From: Syncephalis fuscata
Lineage: Eukaryota; Zoopagomycota; Zoopagomycetes; Zoopagales; Piptocephalidaceae
Direction: 5' to 3'
NCBI GenBank assembly: GCA_025786725.1
Contig: JAHLTZ010000036.1
Span: 186,001-250,000 of the forward strand
Length of the DNA stretch: 64,000 nucleotides
Position 1 is the stretch's first letter, and every line of letters starts with the position of its first letter. The notes under the pieces are model-generated. The model had not been told where the DNA came from and made no database searches. It was given only the letters and a program-made list of their open reading frames with translations. Shown one piece after another: positions 17,611 through 31,854 of the stretch. Made by a program: the position numbers and the translations under genes.

Positions 17611-17856
17611 TCACATGAACAACACCATTGAACACGTGCCGAAAATCCATCCCTTTTGTTTTGTACATGCTTGTACAGGCGTTGTCTTCACGTGGCAGGC
17701 CCAATAGACGGTTTGCCGTTGCCGTTTTCTAAAATCAAACCACAACATCAACACGAGCAGCATGATGATGAACAATGAACCTATGACGGTCACAGTAAGT
17801 AACCATCTATTATTGTTATTATTATTATTATTAGTATAGCTCATGGTGGACATCAC
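17611..17856 (-). CDS. Possible small single-pass membrane protein
   Basis: An 81-aa open frame has an Asn run (from a TTA/TTG repeat), one strong hydrophobic segment (WLLTVTVIGSLFIIMLLVLML), then a basic FRKRQRQ stop-transfer-like stretch and a Cys-containing tail. This could be a real type III membrane micro-protein, but it has no homologue I recognise and lies in gene-poor sequence, so chance is a serious alternative. Confidence 0.25.
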   Translation of the reverse strand: MMSTMSYTNNNNNNNNRWLLTVTVIGSLFIIMLLVLMLWFDFRKRQRQTVYWACHVKTTPVQACTKQKGWIFGTCSMVLFM

Positions 17857-17879
17857 CCATTCTATCAGGTCATTTGCTT

Positions 17880-20800
17880 TTTACAATTGCCATTGCCATT
17901 CTTTGACTCTTTACCTTTTCTTTCAATTTATGTTTTAATCGTTTTTATACGATTATTTCAACATTGATGCTCTTAGCTGTATTTCCAGCTACCAAGTCTT
18001 TTATTTAAGCCGGTAGTTATTTATTCTTCCATCTTACTGTAGCGTACTATTACCACCATTATTCCATAGTCCTTGACATTATCGTCAACTATTTAGCTAT
18101 TGATTAATTTACTTGATCTTATCCATTGATTTTAGTTATTACGTTAGTCCACGTGTCTCGTTATACATAGCTCGCTAGCTATAGTAAGGCGTCTTAAAGT
18201 GGTAAGTAGTCCAACGCCAACTCTTTATTATTCTTCTTCTTCTTGGATCGATGAGTGCTATTATAATGATCATTATTTGTTAAAAGGGCGGTTGTTGATA
18301 TGGCGGCGTTATTGCCAACCCTCCTTTGCTTGCTCCGGTTTATCATCGATGCATGTCGTCACTGCTGGTGGCACAGACAAAAAGGACACGTGTCGTCTCT
18401 GTCTTTCTGTCGTTTCTGTCTCCTCTTTCACATGACCCTTTTCTTTCTATTCCTGATGTGGTCATGGTTGTTCACAGTGGCCTGCATGATGTATCTGTTC
18501 ACACCCTTGTGAAATGTGGTAATGGCCGTACATCAATTGGCATACCAATCAACTGTTTGTCGCTGCTAGATATGCGCATAGATATGGCGCGTGTTCTATT
18601 GTGTGTTAACAGGTGTATGTAGCTGTAAATGTAACCGTAAATGTAGAGGATATGTAGATGTAACCGTCGTTGCAAATGTGGTTGCGTGTGTGAGAGTGCG
18701 TGTGACCATTATAGTCTAGATGCCGAGCACACCATGTCATGGTAATAGAGCCGTAACATCAAACAGCAGTACCATACTATATAATGTTTCAGTTAATTCG
18801 TTTGTTAGTTATTATTTAATTATTTATTGTTACAAGGTTGACATGCAATACTATTGGGTAAATTGCCCTTGATGACCTGTTTATAGCAAATTAACAAATG
18901 ACATGATCACTGGTAATTAATGTACCGATTTAACATTTGTCTTGCCTGTTTCAAGGTCGGTAGAAAGGTTGAAACCATTTATCCTCTTTGGATGAAACAA
19001 AACACGTGCCAATAGACCAGCATGAACAGATCGTGTCCATCGGATGATGTTGCTATTGATAATCACGAATTAATGTGTCCTTGTCTAGACACAAGTATAT
19101 AATAGATGAGTGATCACACTGATTTGTAATATATAGATGGGAATGATTAAATATTGTGATTGCTAGTAATATTTGTATGTATCTATGAACATGTGTATGC
19201 TACAAGTGAGACAAAGGAGTATGTGTGCCTGTGTGTGTGTGTTAAGCCAGCCCATGTGCACGGCATGTCCAACGATATCCACCACATGCTCTCCATCTAC
19301 GCATGGTCATATCATCTAGATGCTGTCTGTGTACACACAATGGCCGTGTAGAATTATAAATGAACTGTCCCTAATAATAGAGCACACATGGTCAGTGACT
19401 TGTCGTTCACCTTATACCGGTTATTCTTTAGCAATCCATTATCGCTTTTTAGTTTCTCGCTTTCATTCTTTATTCTTACGCTTAAGCCACCGTGTCACTC
19501 GTTGCTTTACCATTAATCATTGTTGTTATCGTTATTGTTAATTATTATTGATCTATTGTTTTATTATTCCTTCTCTCTCTCTCTCTCTACCTATGATCCA
19601 TTATTGTTATAGTGGTGTAAGCCTTATCCTTGCCATTATATCGCCATTTCCATCGCCGTTACTAGCCAATAGTCTAATTGTTTAATTGCCTATTTGTTCG
19701 CCAGTCTATTAGCCATTGTCGTCACGCCTATCGTTGTCGTCGTTGTTGTTATTGTTGCTCGTATTCATACTGTATTCATTTGCCTTGTAAATCCATTTGG
19801 TGTAGCCACATCTCCTATTTTCCCCTCATTGCCTTCTCCTTCTCCTTTCGATCGCTGTTACTGTTACTGTCACCGCCACCACATCATCACCGGCTTCTCT
19901 GTCCCGTCTCTCCTTTGTGAAAGAGCTGACGGTTTGAGCCCCGTTCTTTTTTATTGCTACCACCTGTTACTACCACCATTTCTGTTACCGCTATTTCTAC
20001 TACGTTGTTACTATTGTTGAGGTGCAATACTTTGATTTTATTCTCGTAAGCTTTGCTCTATTACGCCAACGCACAAGAACTAAAGGTAGGCTATTTCTAT
20101 TTCTATTATTGTTGGGAGTGGTGGCTATTCTACTATAGCATTGATCTCGACTTGTATGGTTACGCATTTTGCCTATTTTCTTTATTTTGCCGATGATGGT
20201 TATGCTTGAACCGATATGCCGACGGCAATTGTGGTCTCTTGTCCTTGCTTTTTCTCCTTGGAAATATAGGTGTACGCGCGTGGGCGCGTGACTTGTCCTG
20301 TTCTACCTGTCCCTTCGCCACTGCACATTGCGATGGTGATGATGATGATGGCCACACCCACCCATCCACATACAGTGACTACTACTGCACTTGCCATTTT
20401 TCTTTCCCGTTCATTTTCGCTCTGCCTTGTTTGCCGCGTGGCAAATGGCATCCACATGTCCGGGGATCCATTTTACCTTTTTTGGATGCACAGTATGGCA
20501 TGGACATACTCACACACACACACACGCACACACAATGAGTGGGTGATGGATTGGCCATGGCATGTTTTAATTCTAAATACTTAATCATTGTCTACGGGAA
20601 TAGATAGAATTGGCACGACAGAGCCACGCCTTTCTTCTTTGCCACTCCAGTCTCTTTATTCTATTCTATTCTATTCTGTCTATTCAATTGTCTACAGGGT
20701 CTATTGTTCGTATTATTTGCCCTTCTACTATAATTAAGCTTGTTTAATCTCCTATTCTGTAGTAACCGTTGATTTGTATCTGATTCGTGACAACGTGGCA

Positions 20801-20996
20801 AGCTGTCACTACTTGTTTTCGAAACGTGTATAGGAGTACTATTGCTATTTGAAGCGATCCTATTTATTGAAACAGTTCTATTTATTGATATTCATTGATT
20901 GCTTCCACTTTTAGTCTTCAAATCTTTTATTATTCACTTTGCTTTTATTTCTTTTTATCGCTGTGTTTACACATATTGACCACATTATTATTTAGT
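17880..20996. other. Long gene-free region upstream of the bHLH gene
   Basis: About 3.1 kb without a supportable gene. It is pyrimidine-rich toward the bHLH start and holds simple repeats: a TC run at about 19570-19588, TCTAT repeats near 20650-20678 and a CA run at about 20510-20534. Many overlapping open frames on both strands have no motifs and look like chance. It is best read as an extended promoter/5' leader of the regulator that follows. Confidence 0.5.
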
Positions 20997-23171
20997 ATGC
21001 CACGTGTACTTGCGCCTGGTGCGCGATTCGCATCCAACACCAACACTACCCATCTCTATCAACAACAGCAACAGCAACAGTACCAGAGTCACCACCATCA
21101 ACAACAGCAACAGCAACAACAGCCGCTCGTATCATCTACGTTACAAGAGGCGATATCGTTTGATACCATGAATACTCATCATTCATCATACTTTAATGGA
21201 TCAGGTAATTAATACGCTTTATATACTATTACAATAAACTAACAACTGATGTATGTACTTATTAGATCCCCACGCACATCGACGTGCTTCTATTACAGGT
21301 TACGAATCATCACTGCCTGTTCATTCCACTGCTACTACTACCAGTACTTCTTCTACTTCTACTACTGCCAATTCATCTACTATTATGACTTCTTCTACAC
21401 TACCATCCATTTCAGGACTGGCCTTGCCTTGTCCCACCACAACAACGGCATCTGATCTACCGAGTACAACTTCTACAACTTCTGGTCCATCTACCGCTTT
21501 GTATACCATGAGACGCAGTTCCATGACCGATCCTTTCCTGCATGCTTCCAACAATTACCACTCGTCTCATTTATCTCACGATAACGGTTCTAATAATAAT
21601 AACATAAATAATAATAATACCAGTAATAATACCAGTAATTCTAATTCTAATAACAGCATATCGTCCAAAATGGCCCACCGAGTCACTCTATCAAACGGAA
21701 ACAATAGCACAACTATGGTGGATACCACGGGCATGAATCCATTTGGTAGACGCCACTCGATTGCCGCTACGACAATGGCCATCCATAGTGGTAGCAGTAA
21801 CGCTACCAACAGCAGCAATAGTAACAGCAATACACATAGTCCTTCTATGAGTATGGCTACTATCAAGGAGTATGAGCCTATTATGACACCATCGGCCATT
21901 GGTAGTGCCAATGGGCATCATAGCCAACACAATAGCTTTATTGCTCCATCCAATAGCACCACCACATCGATGTCAAGTCGTAAACGTATAAGATCCAATT
22001 CACCCATCGGTAATGGGCTATTGAGTGATATCAACACATCTACCACCATGTCACCCACTGTATCTCATGTTATGCTGACCTCTAATGGATTGAATAACAA
22101 CGGCAACAGCGCATCTATAGTTGGATTTAAACGATATGGCTACAATCAAACTGGTATGGGACAATTTAGTAGCAGTCCCACATTACCGGGTGCATCTCCA
22201 AGTATTGCTCATAATACAGGTGGTCATCCACAGCCTAGTTATGAACATAACCACACATCAATGCCACATTATAACATTAATACGAATAATAGCAATGGTA
22301 TGATGTTATCGGGTAGACGTAACACGATGCCGTGCATTACGCCCTTCAAGAGTCAGCATCATCCATCCCACCAACATCCATACAGTATGGCTGAAGAGAG
22401 TAATGGCGAAGGTCATTATGTATGTTCACCAGATGCTGGTGGTAATGACTCGTCATCATCTTCACCGTCGCCATCATCGATGACCCATAATAGTCATGGC
22501 AGTGCAGCAATGCAAGGAACGATGATGTTGGGACACCATAACGGTGTTGGTGCCGGTAATATGAATAGAACACGGCGTAGGGCATCGTTGGCGGTATTCA
22601 ACAATATTGATGCTAGTCATCATGGACATCATAGCGGTAATGGACCCCGACCCGAGGCACCCTATGCACGTTCACCTGAACTACGTATTACTCATAAATT
22701 GGCAGAGAGACGTCGACGACAAGAAATGAAAGAGCTATTTGATGATTTGCGTGAAGCATTGCCCGTTGAACCACATTTAAAGACCAGTAAATGGGAAATA
22801 CTAACCAAAGGTAAATAGAAATGCTATAGAAATGTTATATGCAGACTTGTACTAACTGGTTTGTTGTAGCATTGGAAACAATTCATTCGTTAAGGGATCA
22901 ACAAGTGGACATGGCAGATGAAATCAAACTACTGAGACAGCAACTGAATAATGCCGGTATTGCACCCGTAAATGGGCCATCGTCTTCTACTTCCATCACG
23001 TCTAACAGTATGAATATAACGGCGACAACCAATACGTCCGGTAATATGACAGCTCAATCACCTGAACAAGTATCACAAGATGAGACAGTGTCGGCGACCC
23101 ATGTTGTCTACACTACAACAACAACGACGACAACGAACACGGCCCATGAGATGAAAGAAGAAGCGATGTAG
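20997..23171 (+). CDS. bHLH transcription factor, Esc1-like
   Basis: Three exons (20997-21204, 21266-22810, 22870-23171) give 684 aa. The C-terminal bHLH spans about residues 539-610: ITHKLAERRRRQEMKELFDD is the basic region and helix 1, then a short loop, TSKWEILTKALETIHSL (helix 2) and a Leu-heptad extension (EIKLLRQQL). The HKLAERRRR basic region and the SKW(E)ILTKA helix resemble fission yeast Esc1 and related fungal bHLH regulators, and should bind E-box-type DNA as dimers. The remaining ~530 residues are low-complexity: Gln/His tracts near residues 22-45 (CAA/CAG repeats) and long Ser/Thr/Asn stretches, typical of activation regions. The second intron splits the bHLH within helix 2. Its targets are unknown. 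Confidence 0.9.
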
Positions 23172-23728
23172 ATTACCAGATGACTAGCAATGAATAAGCA
23201 ATCATAGTTACAATTCATTTTATTAATCTAGCATCTAGTATCTAGTAGTATCTATGGTCTTTATTAAGAAGTATATTATAGTATAGTATATACTATATAC
23301 TATCTATATACTCTCTTTCTGGTCTTTCGTGTATTTGATTATATTATTTTCTGTTCTGTCTTGTTATTATATCTGGTTTTATTGTTATTATTATATTATC
23401 ATTTTTATATGTGACGTTTCTCTACATGTTTTAATGCTTTAATCTTTTTGTGATGTTTAATGATTTTATTGAATACAATGAGTTAATATGTAAATATTAT
23501 ACGTATTTATTACGATGTTATCCTATAAATATGATTTATAACGTTGTCAAATGACTACTGTTTTACGATTGCGTATGATTAATTAAATGCAGTCAATGAT
23601 GACATATTTATAGTCATTTATCAAATCACGTCTTTTTTCTTTTTATTTACCATTTCTATTCAATAACTTGCTTGTAGTTTCTACGGCTATTAAGAAGCTT
23701 GTTTACTTGTCTAGTTATTCACTTGAGT

Positions 23729-26700
23729 ATGGTAACATTTGGTGCTTTGACCCCTTTAAAGGGGCCGTTATCGTCTAGTCTATCTGTGCCTACAGGTAGC
23801 CAGTCATTGTCCTCGTCATTAGTCTCACCTCTAGCGAATAATGGATCAGCCGGTCAGACAAATAGTGGTGCTGGCGACAATAAGCCTCTAGTCAATGACG
23901 ATAGTGTAAATAGTGGTGCTTCTGCTTATTGCATTGCGTCATGTGGCGGAGATCTATTGATTGCACATGGCCAACAACTTCAATTGGCGAACTTGCGTGA
24001 TATAGAGGATGCAGCTCGACACGTCACTGTTAAATCTACACACAAAGACACACCGTCTTTACCACCACCACAGCAGCCAGTACTAGGTGACACATTAGGT
24101 GGTGTATGGCCACTACCCACTCTACTCGAACAAGTAAATACTTGGGTAATTAGTTAATGTTAATACAAAGTGTGACTGCATGCGCTAACCAATACTGTGT
24201 AGATACTTGAAGCGGATGCCATTAAATTTACTGTTAAGCATTTGTCTGTATCGCCTAATCATCGATTGGTCGTTGCAGTAGGAGAATATCAAATGGCTAT
24301 CATTGCTTTGCCGACAGGTCGTCATCATTACAATCCGTTGAAATCGTCGTCAGAAACAACAACCACGGCCAATTCGGCTAAATCTTTAGTAACATCGCTT
24401 TATTGCTCGTAGGTCATTATAATAGATAGAATAATAGTATGCTTATAGTTATTTATATATTAGGAGCTTCCTATTAGGCCATCAATACCATAATAATAGC
24501 GGAGAGTCAGCACGTATTTTAAAAGTGGACTGGCATCCATTAAGTGAAGCAGATGTTCATTTAGGTGTATTAACCGATGATGGATTAATAAGGTAGATAA
24601 ATAAATAAATAAATAGTGAGCTGTATAATTAATAAATTGATTTGATTAGATTATATGATTTGGGAAAGAATTTGGAAGAGCCAGAACAATTGATTGATTT
24701 GACAGATCGATTAGGATTTAAACAAAGATTACGTAAAAGCGCTGGATCAAGTAAAAATGCATCGATATTTGCTGTTGATCCTGAAAGTACACAAGTAGTT
24801 ACTTTTTCATTTGGTCGATCTGAAACGAGTTGGTCTTCAATGGCCGCCTATGTACTTATGTGTAATGGCGATATCTACACCGTCTGCCCTATTCTACCAC
24901 GACGATAGTAAGTAGTCTAACTAAAAAGTAGCATTGATGTTTAAGTTTATTTGTAGTCGACTGAGAACAAGCCATGTTCAACAAATGCTTACTCAAGCTG
25001 AGCGTGACCGTGTTGAATTGGGCTTTTCAGATGATGAGGCCAAATTAGAATTGCTTGGGCGAGAAATTGAATGGCTTTCACAGCAGTTATTATTAGGCAC
25101 ATCATCGAGTAAAGGCAAAGAGTTGGCCGATAGTATAGAGTCGACCGACGGTGATCCTATGATCATTGTGACTCATGAATCTAAGACAAGTCAATTGTTA
25201 CCGGATGTCAGCGCACAAGGCCCATATTTGATGCAACCAGCACCTTGGGAGATTGACGATAATATTCATGCAGCCTGTGACTTATTATGCCTGCCGACTA
25301 ATCCAACTGATTTAATTGTCATTGCTTATACAAATGGTAAATTGGATGTCTGTGTGGCAGCCGATCCGCCTGAACCAAGTACAGGTGTTTGTTTTTGGGA
25401 TCAGGTAATATGAACGAGTTTATTAAATACAGCTATTAACTTATGGACTGGTTAGGATGAGCTCGATCTGCCTTGTTTAGTAGTTCATGAATGCTTACAG
25501 CTATTTGAATCTACACCGAATATGGGACAGTTAACGCGTTTAATAGCCGATCCATCTCATATTGATATGTTTTATTGCTATCATGCTGATGGTGTATTTC
25601 TTATTGACTGTCATGCCTGGCTAAGTATTATGGAGAAGTGGTGGATATCAGAAGGTGAACTGGATTTAGATCAAGCAGAGTTGCCAGGATCTACAGTTAA
25701 GAATCTATTACGCTGTGTTTCTGACACACCAGTGAACAGGTAGGTTATTATTATTGTTATTATTGTTATTATTGTTATTATTGTTATTATTATCAACAGT
25801 GCAGTATAATATTAATGGGTGTCAATATATGTATTTATTAGTTGTCTTGACGAAGATGTAGAGGGTGAGACATGGCCCATAAATTCATTTGAATTGTGTA
25901 TTATCAATGACGCAGCCATTAATTACTCCATGGTCTATGTGTCAGTTCGAGAACAATTGGTGCTGCAAGAGTTACAGCCTCGATCTGAATTAGAAGGACT
26001 TCGGTTAGGTGCGAGTGATGTTGATGAAGAAGTAGATGCCGAACATGTATCATTATTGAATATCGATGTCTTTTCAGGTACAGGTACTACAGCAACTACG
26101 ACACCATATCAAGATACAGCTGGTCCAAGTGATACGAATAGAACATCCTATGCCACACTACTTGATGCCAATGATAAATCAAAGAATGCTGCCCAGCGAT
26201 TAATGGCTTTAACGAAAAGTCTACAAGATAATGCAGCACCTCGTCTTGTACTACCCCAATCACTTAGTAGAGGTGTGGAAAATATTGATTTCGATAATGG
26301 CGATGATAAAGAAACGACTGCTCTATTAGAAGGGCATATACAACATTGTAAACAAGTTATTGAAGCATATCTATTGCGTATAAAGACCGTAAGAGAAGCT
26401 GTTAACTATATGGGAAAACGGTAAATAATATATATAGTATATATAATATAAGTACTAATATCTTTTTATTAGAGCAACGACACAACAACAGGAAATTGGC
26501 CGACAAAAAACGGTTATCGACAATTACGGTCATAGAATCCAAGATGAATTGCAAGAACGAGCTACCACCACCAATGAACGTATGGCTAAATTGTTGGAAC
26601 AACAACGACGATTAACACGACGAGCAGCCGATTTGACACATCGATCCGCCGCCTATCGAGATCCATCACTTAACAAAAAGGAAAAAGTCTTTTTAGAAAC

Positions 26701-27183
26701 ATTACAAAGTATGAAGCAGAAATTAGCACAAATGTTTGAACGTATTGAACAGGTAAGTAATTGGTCAAGATTAAAGCGTATTAAATAACACTAATGCATA
26801 ATTATATAGATTTCATATGAGGTTAAACGAGTACAACGACAATCATCAGGAAAAACGACAACTACAACAACAACAACAACTACGACGACTACATCGGGAG
26901 GATTGTCCAATCATCGTGAATCAACTGTAACAACACAAACAGTTGATCGATATGGATCCAATGGTGTGCCAGTAGAACAATATGAAGAGATTGAATGTGC
27001 TTTACAAAGCGAGTAAGTATTTTCTAATAGTTATACATAATTATATTGATTAATGTTATATAGACGAGTATGTTAAATAGAGCGGTAACACTACTTGAAC
27101 ATATACAAGACCGTATGAAATCGATGGGGATTGACGATACTGAAGATAAAGGAAATGAACAAGGCACACACATTAATAAATAA
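23729..27183 (+). CDS. NUP88: Nucleoporin Nup88/Nup82
   Basis: Nup88/Nup82 anchors the cytoplasmic mRNA-export platform of the nuclear pore. There are ten exons: 23729-24145, 24203-24408, 24464-24592, 24650-24907, 24957-25404, 25456-25739, 25842-26420, 26473-26752, 26810-27012 and 27081-27183 (2,907 nt, 968 aa). The propeller segment has the family pattern ILKVDWHPLSEADVHLGVL followed by TDDGLIRLYDLGK. The C-terminal third is a coiled coil rich in Gln, Arg and Glu (IQDELQERATTTNERMAKLL, QSMKQKLAQMFERIEQ), as in the Nup82/Nup88 trimerisation region. The exon 1 end could also be 24133, four codons shorter. Intron 6 carries a TTATTATTG minisatellite (about 25746-25793). The protein is longer than animal Nup88 (741 aa) because of Ser/Thr-rich inserts. 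Confidence 0.88.
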
Positions 27184-27441
27184 ATACTACTTGGTCTATG
27201 TATACTATGATAATTAAAATTATGATTATTATTTCACGACTGTGCACAACAAACAAACAAACAAATAGAAAAAAGAAATAGAGAGAAATAGGTTCAAACA
27301 TTCAAGATAAAGACGACATAGGTAGGAATATGAGAATAGGAAATATTGTTATTACTTTAAACAAAAATATTAAAAAAATCTGAATAAAAGACTTGTAAAC
27401 ATTGAATTAACTGGAGTCAATACGTTTGTATCTAAATGGTA

Positions 27442-30141
27442 TTAGTTTGAAGTAAATGGCGGTGTAGAAGAACTTGATGAATTTAACAAAGGTGACGAAG
27501 ATACTGAGGACGATGTCGAGGTTAACATAATATTATCGGTATCTTCATGACTATGAATACTACTATTGCTACTACTACTATTAATATGATTGCTAGTATT
27601 AGATGGTGTAGTAGTAATGCCAAGTGTATCGATAGTCTCTTGTTCATCGTTAGTCATAATAGTCATGGGACTAGTATGTCTAGAATTGTTTTCTGAAAGC
27701 GTATTTAATGGCAGAGTAAATGTAGTACGAGATGTTGTGTGCTGTGCACGTTGTTCAGCACGCACCATCATATTGGCATAATCATTGGTTTCCATTAATA
27801 CGCGGATCTCTTCTAGTAACTGGATATTATCATCGTGACCTGATGGATTAAATGATAATGAAGTACTGCTACTGTTATTGCTGCTGTTGCTAATAGTGTT
27901 ATTATTTGTGGTGGTGATGCAAGGCCAGGTGATGTTTGATTTAGTGTATCATCGAGTGCTAATGGAGAAAGCATTGGCGATAAATGAGTGGTTGATTTAG
28001 AATCAGTTAAATAGTCGGAAAACTTTTCTATGGGACTGCTAATTACCGAATGATCATCCTCGCACTATGTTGTTTTACAGAGATTGGTGATGAGGATTTA
28101 GTAGTGGTGGCTGTAGTAGTCGTGGTCATATCCACTTGATTCATATCAATCATATCCTCAAATTTAACTAAATCTGACAATGAATCTGAATCCATAGAAT
28201 CACTATTGCTATTGCTGCTGGTAATGGTGTGGGCAGTAGTAGCAGTAGTGGTAGTTAGCTCGGCCATTAGTGAATCGTAGCGTTGTTATGATATTTATGC
28301 GTATTGAATCTAGAATAGAGGCTGTTGTTGCTGTATTTGTGGAATTAGTGGTAGTAGTGGTGGTGGTGTGAACATTGCCCATGCTATAGTCGTGCCATGT
28401 TGGAAACATTAGTTTGTCAGATGACTCGTTTGTGTTGGCCATTGCTCGGGCTGAATAAGGGTTTGTTTCCCGTGTGGTATGCGATAGATTAGATGGGGAG
28501 AATACATTAGACCATGAGCTATTGGATTCGTTCATATTGTGTAGGCTATTGTAATGGCCACTATTCATGGACGAGTTTGAAAATGCTGTGGCGCTAATGT
28601 TATTTAATGATCCAGATGATACTGATGTTAATAATGGTGCTATGGGTGGCGATGTCGTACTTGATAGAATCGATGAAATATTAGGATTGTTACTTGAATT
28701 ATTGGCGGATGTAGGGAATGACGGTAGCCAATTAGTGTAAGAGTTGAGTTGTTGTTGTAGTTTTGTTGAATCGGCTAGATTTGCTGAAGTGTAGTTATCG
28801 TATTTCATCGTGGCCATCATGGCTGTTGGATTAAGGCCGTTTAAGCCTGTATTGGTCGATGATACATTAGTGCCAAATGGAGCAATTAGACTAAAGGCTG
28901 GATAGTTCATTTTAGATGGGCTCATAAAGGGGAAGCTAGTGCCCATTGTGGTGTTAAGTGTTGTTGATGTCGAAATGGCGTTGTTGTTACTCATACTTGT
29001 TGGTAGTGATGGTGGGCCCGCTGTGGTCATCATAATGGACTGCCGTTTGTTTAGCATAGTAGTTGGACGTAGACGTTTGGCTGAATTGCCTATAGTATTC
29101 ATGGTGTTGGCGCGTGATGATGTCGTGAATTCGGGTGCACTAATCACACGTCGTTTTTTTGTCTTATTATCAATACAGCCAGCGTTTTTTAACAGCATTG
29201 CCGATGACGAAGACACTGAAGAGGACGCCGACGAGGACGATGAAAGTAAAGGCGTTGAAGGTGTACTCGATACTTTAGACGACCGTTTCCGGGATCGCCC
29301 ACTAGATACAGGTCCTTTAGTACGTGAACGTTTCATAGTGCCATCTGCTTGGATCTCTCTATAAAAGTTCTCGTGGATAATCCAATAAGAGCCTTTTCCT
29401 CCTTCGCCTGGTTCGCGTGGCACACGAATAAAGCATTCGCCTAGTGTTAAATTATGTCTAATCGAGTTCTATTTCATAGTTAGTAAATAGAATAGTAACA
29501 GCATAAAGCAATTTAATAAACGAACCTGCCAGCCGTGTTCATCCATTCGGTAGTAGGGATGTCGTTCGGCAATTGATTTGTAAATGCTAGCTAGTGTAAG
29601 TTACCATGTTCCGAGCAGAAAATAGCCTGACTAATAAGTGATCGGTACGACAGATTTGGCTTGGTATGTGTATTATCCGGTACGCGGGACAACTCACTGC
29701 CCATGCTACTAGTCAATTGAGCATGGCGGTAGTTATGGCCATAGGAGCCGTGGCGATAAAGGCCGGATCTTTAAGACTGAAATCGCCACATGATACCGTA
29801 CCCAAAGAGGTGTGTAGATTATTTTGTGTCGATAGCGAACGATCTAAAGGTAGTGTTTTGGGCAGAGCAGTTAGGCTGTGATAGCCGCCGCTAAAGATAT
29901 TCGACATAGAGCTGATCGATGCAGGGATAGCTGCGCTGTTTGGCGATATTGATGCAGCAAATAGCTTGGGTGCAGTTAGTTGGTTCGAAGACATTGCTTT
30001 GTTCGGCAGCTTTGTCATTAAACCCATGGAGGACGCGGTGGACAGTGTCGGACAAAACGATGAACTTGTCGTCACCAGTGCCGGCTGGTTCTGCCCAAAG
30101 GAGCGCGACGGAGCAGTAGGTAAATTGTTGTAATCACACAT
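27442..30141 (-). CDS. Forkhead transcription factor 1 (apparent frameshifts)
   Basis: A forkhead winged-helix domain is split by one intron (29469-29525, donor GTTCGT). The upstream part reads [20 protein letters not shown] then [22 protein letters not shown]; the downstream part reads [40 protein letters not shown]. The rest is long Ser/Thr/Asn-rich sequence, with a basic RKRSSK patch after the wing. Coding continues from the ATG at 30141 to the stop at 27442, but the frame must gain single bases near 29722, 29600, 28312, 28268, 28060 and 27907. With these the product would be about 882 aa. Each switch falls between stretches that are clearly coding (for example [20 protein letters not shown] downstream), and all are one-base losses. 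A shorter protein starting at the ATG near 29703 is possible, but it would still need the break at 29600 mended. Confidence 0.8.
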
Positions 30142-31854
30142 GAATACTATTGGCTAGCGCACATCTAGTTTTAATGGTGCACTGTTTTTATAAAGGTAAT
30201 TAGCCATTAATATAAAATGATACGCAAGTAGTTATATAAGTAGTAAAATAATAGAAATAACAAATAAAAGGAGTGCAAAGTTTAAATTAAGGTGTATTGA
30301 ATAATGCATAGTATGATAAACAGCAACAGTGATACATAAGTACTATTATGTATGTAATATATAAATGTGCATGTAATAATCAAAAAAGGAAATGTTAATA
30401 AATGATTGCTTACCTATTCTAATACCGTTCGACGGGAGAAAAAGTTGGTGTAGACGGTTGATTGGTTGATAATGGGCACAAATGCTTGATCAATCTATAG
30501 AGTAATAATCAAAAAACAATGCACCACAATTCAGTGTGGGGCAGTAATTGGTAGTTTAGGAGACGATGTGGCGCGATAGGCCCACAAATTAAATTATTAA
30601 TAACGCAATGGATGCGAAGGGTAATAACGTCGAATGAAAGCGCGTGAAAAGATTAAGCAGTGCTGCAGGAAGGGATAAATGCGCAATTCGGACGCAGAGT
30701 TAATTGCGGGTGCAAGCAGACTGACATACACAGGAAAACGTGTCAAATAAATGATAATAATGATATTGGCGAGTGCACGACTAGTGAGAAGCTAAAGTTA
30801 ATAGTTATATTGACGTAGCACGCGTAATTGGCATCGCTTGATTTATACAATTAGAAAAAAGGGGCGTGGAAGTAAAGGACTGAACTGGTGTTGACACGTA
30901 GGTTCGCGTGGCCGGCAAAAGTTGCGGGACAGCCAGATGGACAAATATGCTACAACAAGGGAGAATTGAGCCGTTCAGGGTTGATTATTAGGGCGTGGCA
31001 GGATAACGGTTATTGCACGAGGCCAGGAGTACAAGGGTCGAGTGGGCCGCGTGCATGAGGTCGAACAGAGAACGAGCGAGTACGCGCCCTGACGACATTG
31101 GATAAAAAAGGGGGTGGGAAGACGTAGAAAGGCCGATGCGCCGTCGATAAGTAACAAGAGATACGCGAAACTTAAAGTGTAAATATTAAATGCTAGCTAG
31201 TTATAGTAATCAATGAATGAAGATGCATGATGCAGTGAGTGTGCGGGGAACTCTATTGCTGGGGTGGTTTGCTAGTAATTTAAGAGTACTTTTATCTTAT
31301 TATATCTAATAGAAAAGTAGCTTGTGCTGTCTGCATTTTACGCTGATGCAAGAAAACTATGTATTTAAATTTAAAAGTTTATTATCTAGGTGAATGAGTT
31401 AAAATGTTAATATTGCTAAAGTAGGAGTATTGGTAAAAATATATACTGTGAATTGGCCGACTTTGATAGCTAAATTATTTACTATTTTTGAGTTACGTAT
31501 ATATTAATAAATTGCTAATAGCATGTATAATAGAATAAAAGCACAAATTGTGTCACTAAAAATAATAGATATTACTAGCCAAATCATATCTGTTAATGAT
31601 ATCATATCTATATTAAAATTCGTCATCTATGAATATTAACCAGTTGGCTTGGCAAATGAACGTGGTTTATTAAAAAAAGGAACGGGCCAAGCCTTTAATT
31701 GCACTATCTGTTGGCTGGCTAAAAGGGTACACTTGTGATAATGATAAATATAAAACTATCCTTTAGCTTTTATTTATAAGCCATTAATAAAATTGTAATT
31801 ATACGCAGATAAAGGTAATTACATTTTAGAAACATTTATATAAAATAATAGTTT
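30142..31854. other. Gene-free region upstream of forkhead 1
   Basis: I see no supported gene in this 1.7 kb. It holds AT-rich DNA with a slightly more GC-rich patch near 30.8-31.2 kb whose open frames have no motifs. It is the 5' region of the forkhead gene on the minus strand. Confidence 0.5.

Noticed and set aside
19678-20588. Several overlapping open frames on both strands
   Set aside because: Simple-repeat and pyrimidine-rich sequence; mutually overlapping and without motifs.
29587-29600. A 14-nt intron in forkhead 1 (GTAACTTACACTAG)
   Set aside because: It would keep the frame but is far shorter than any other intron here and would delete conserved forkhead residues (NLTL); one missing C explains it better.
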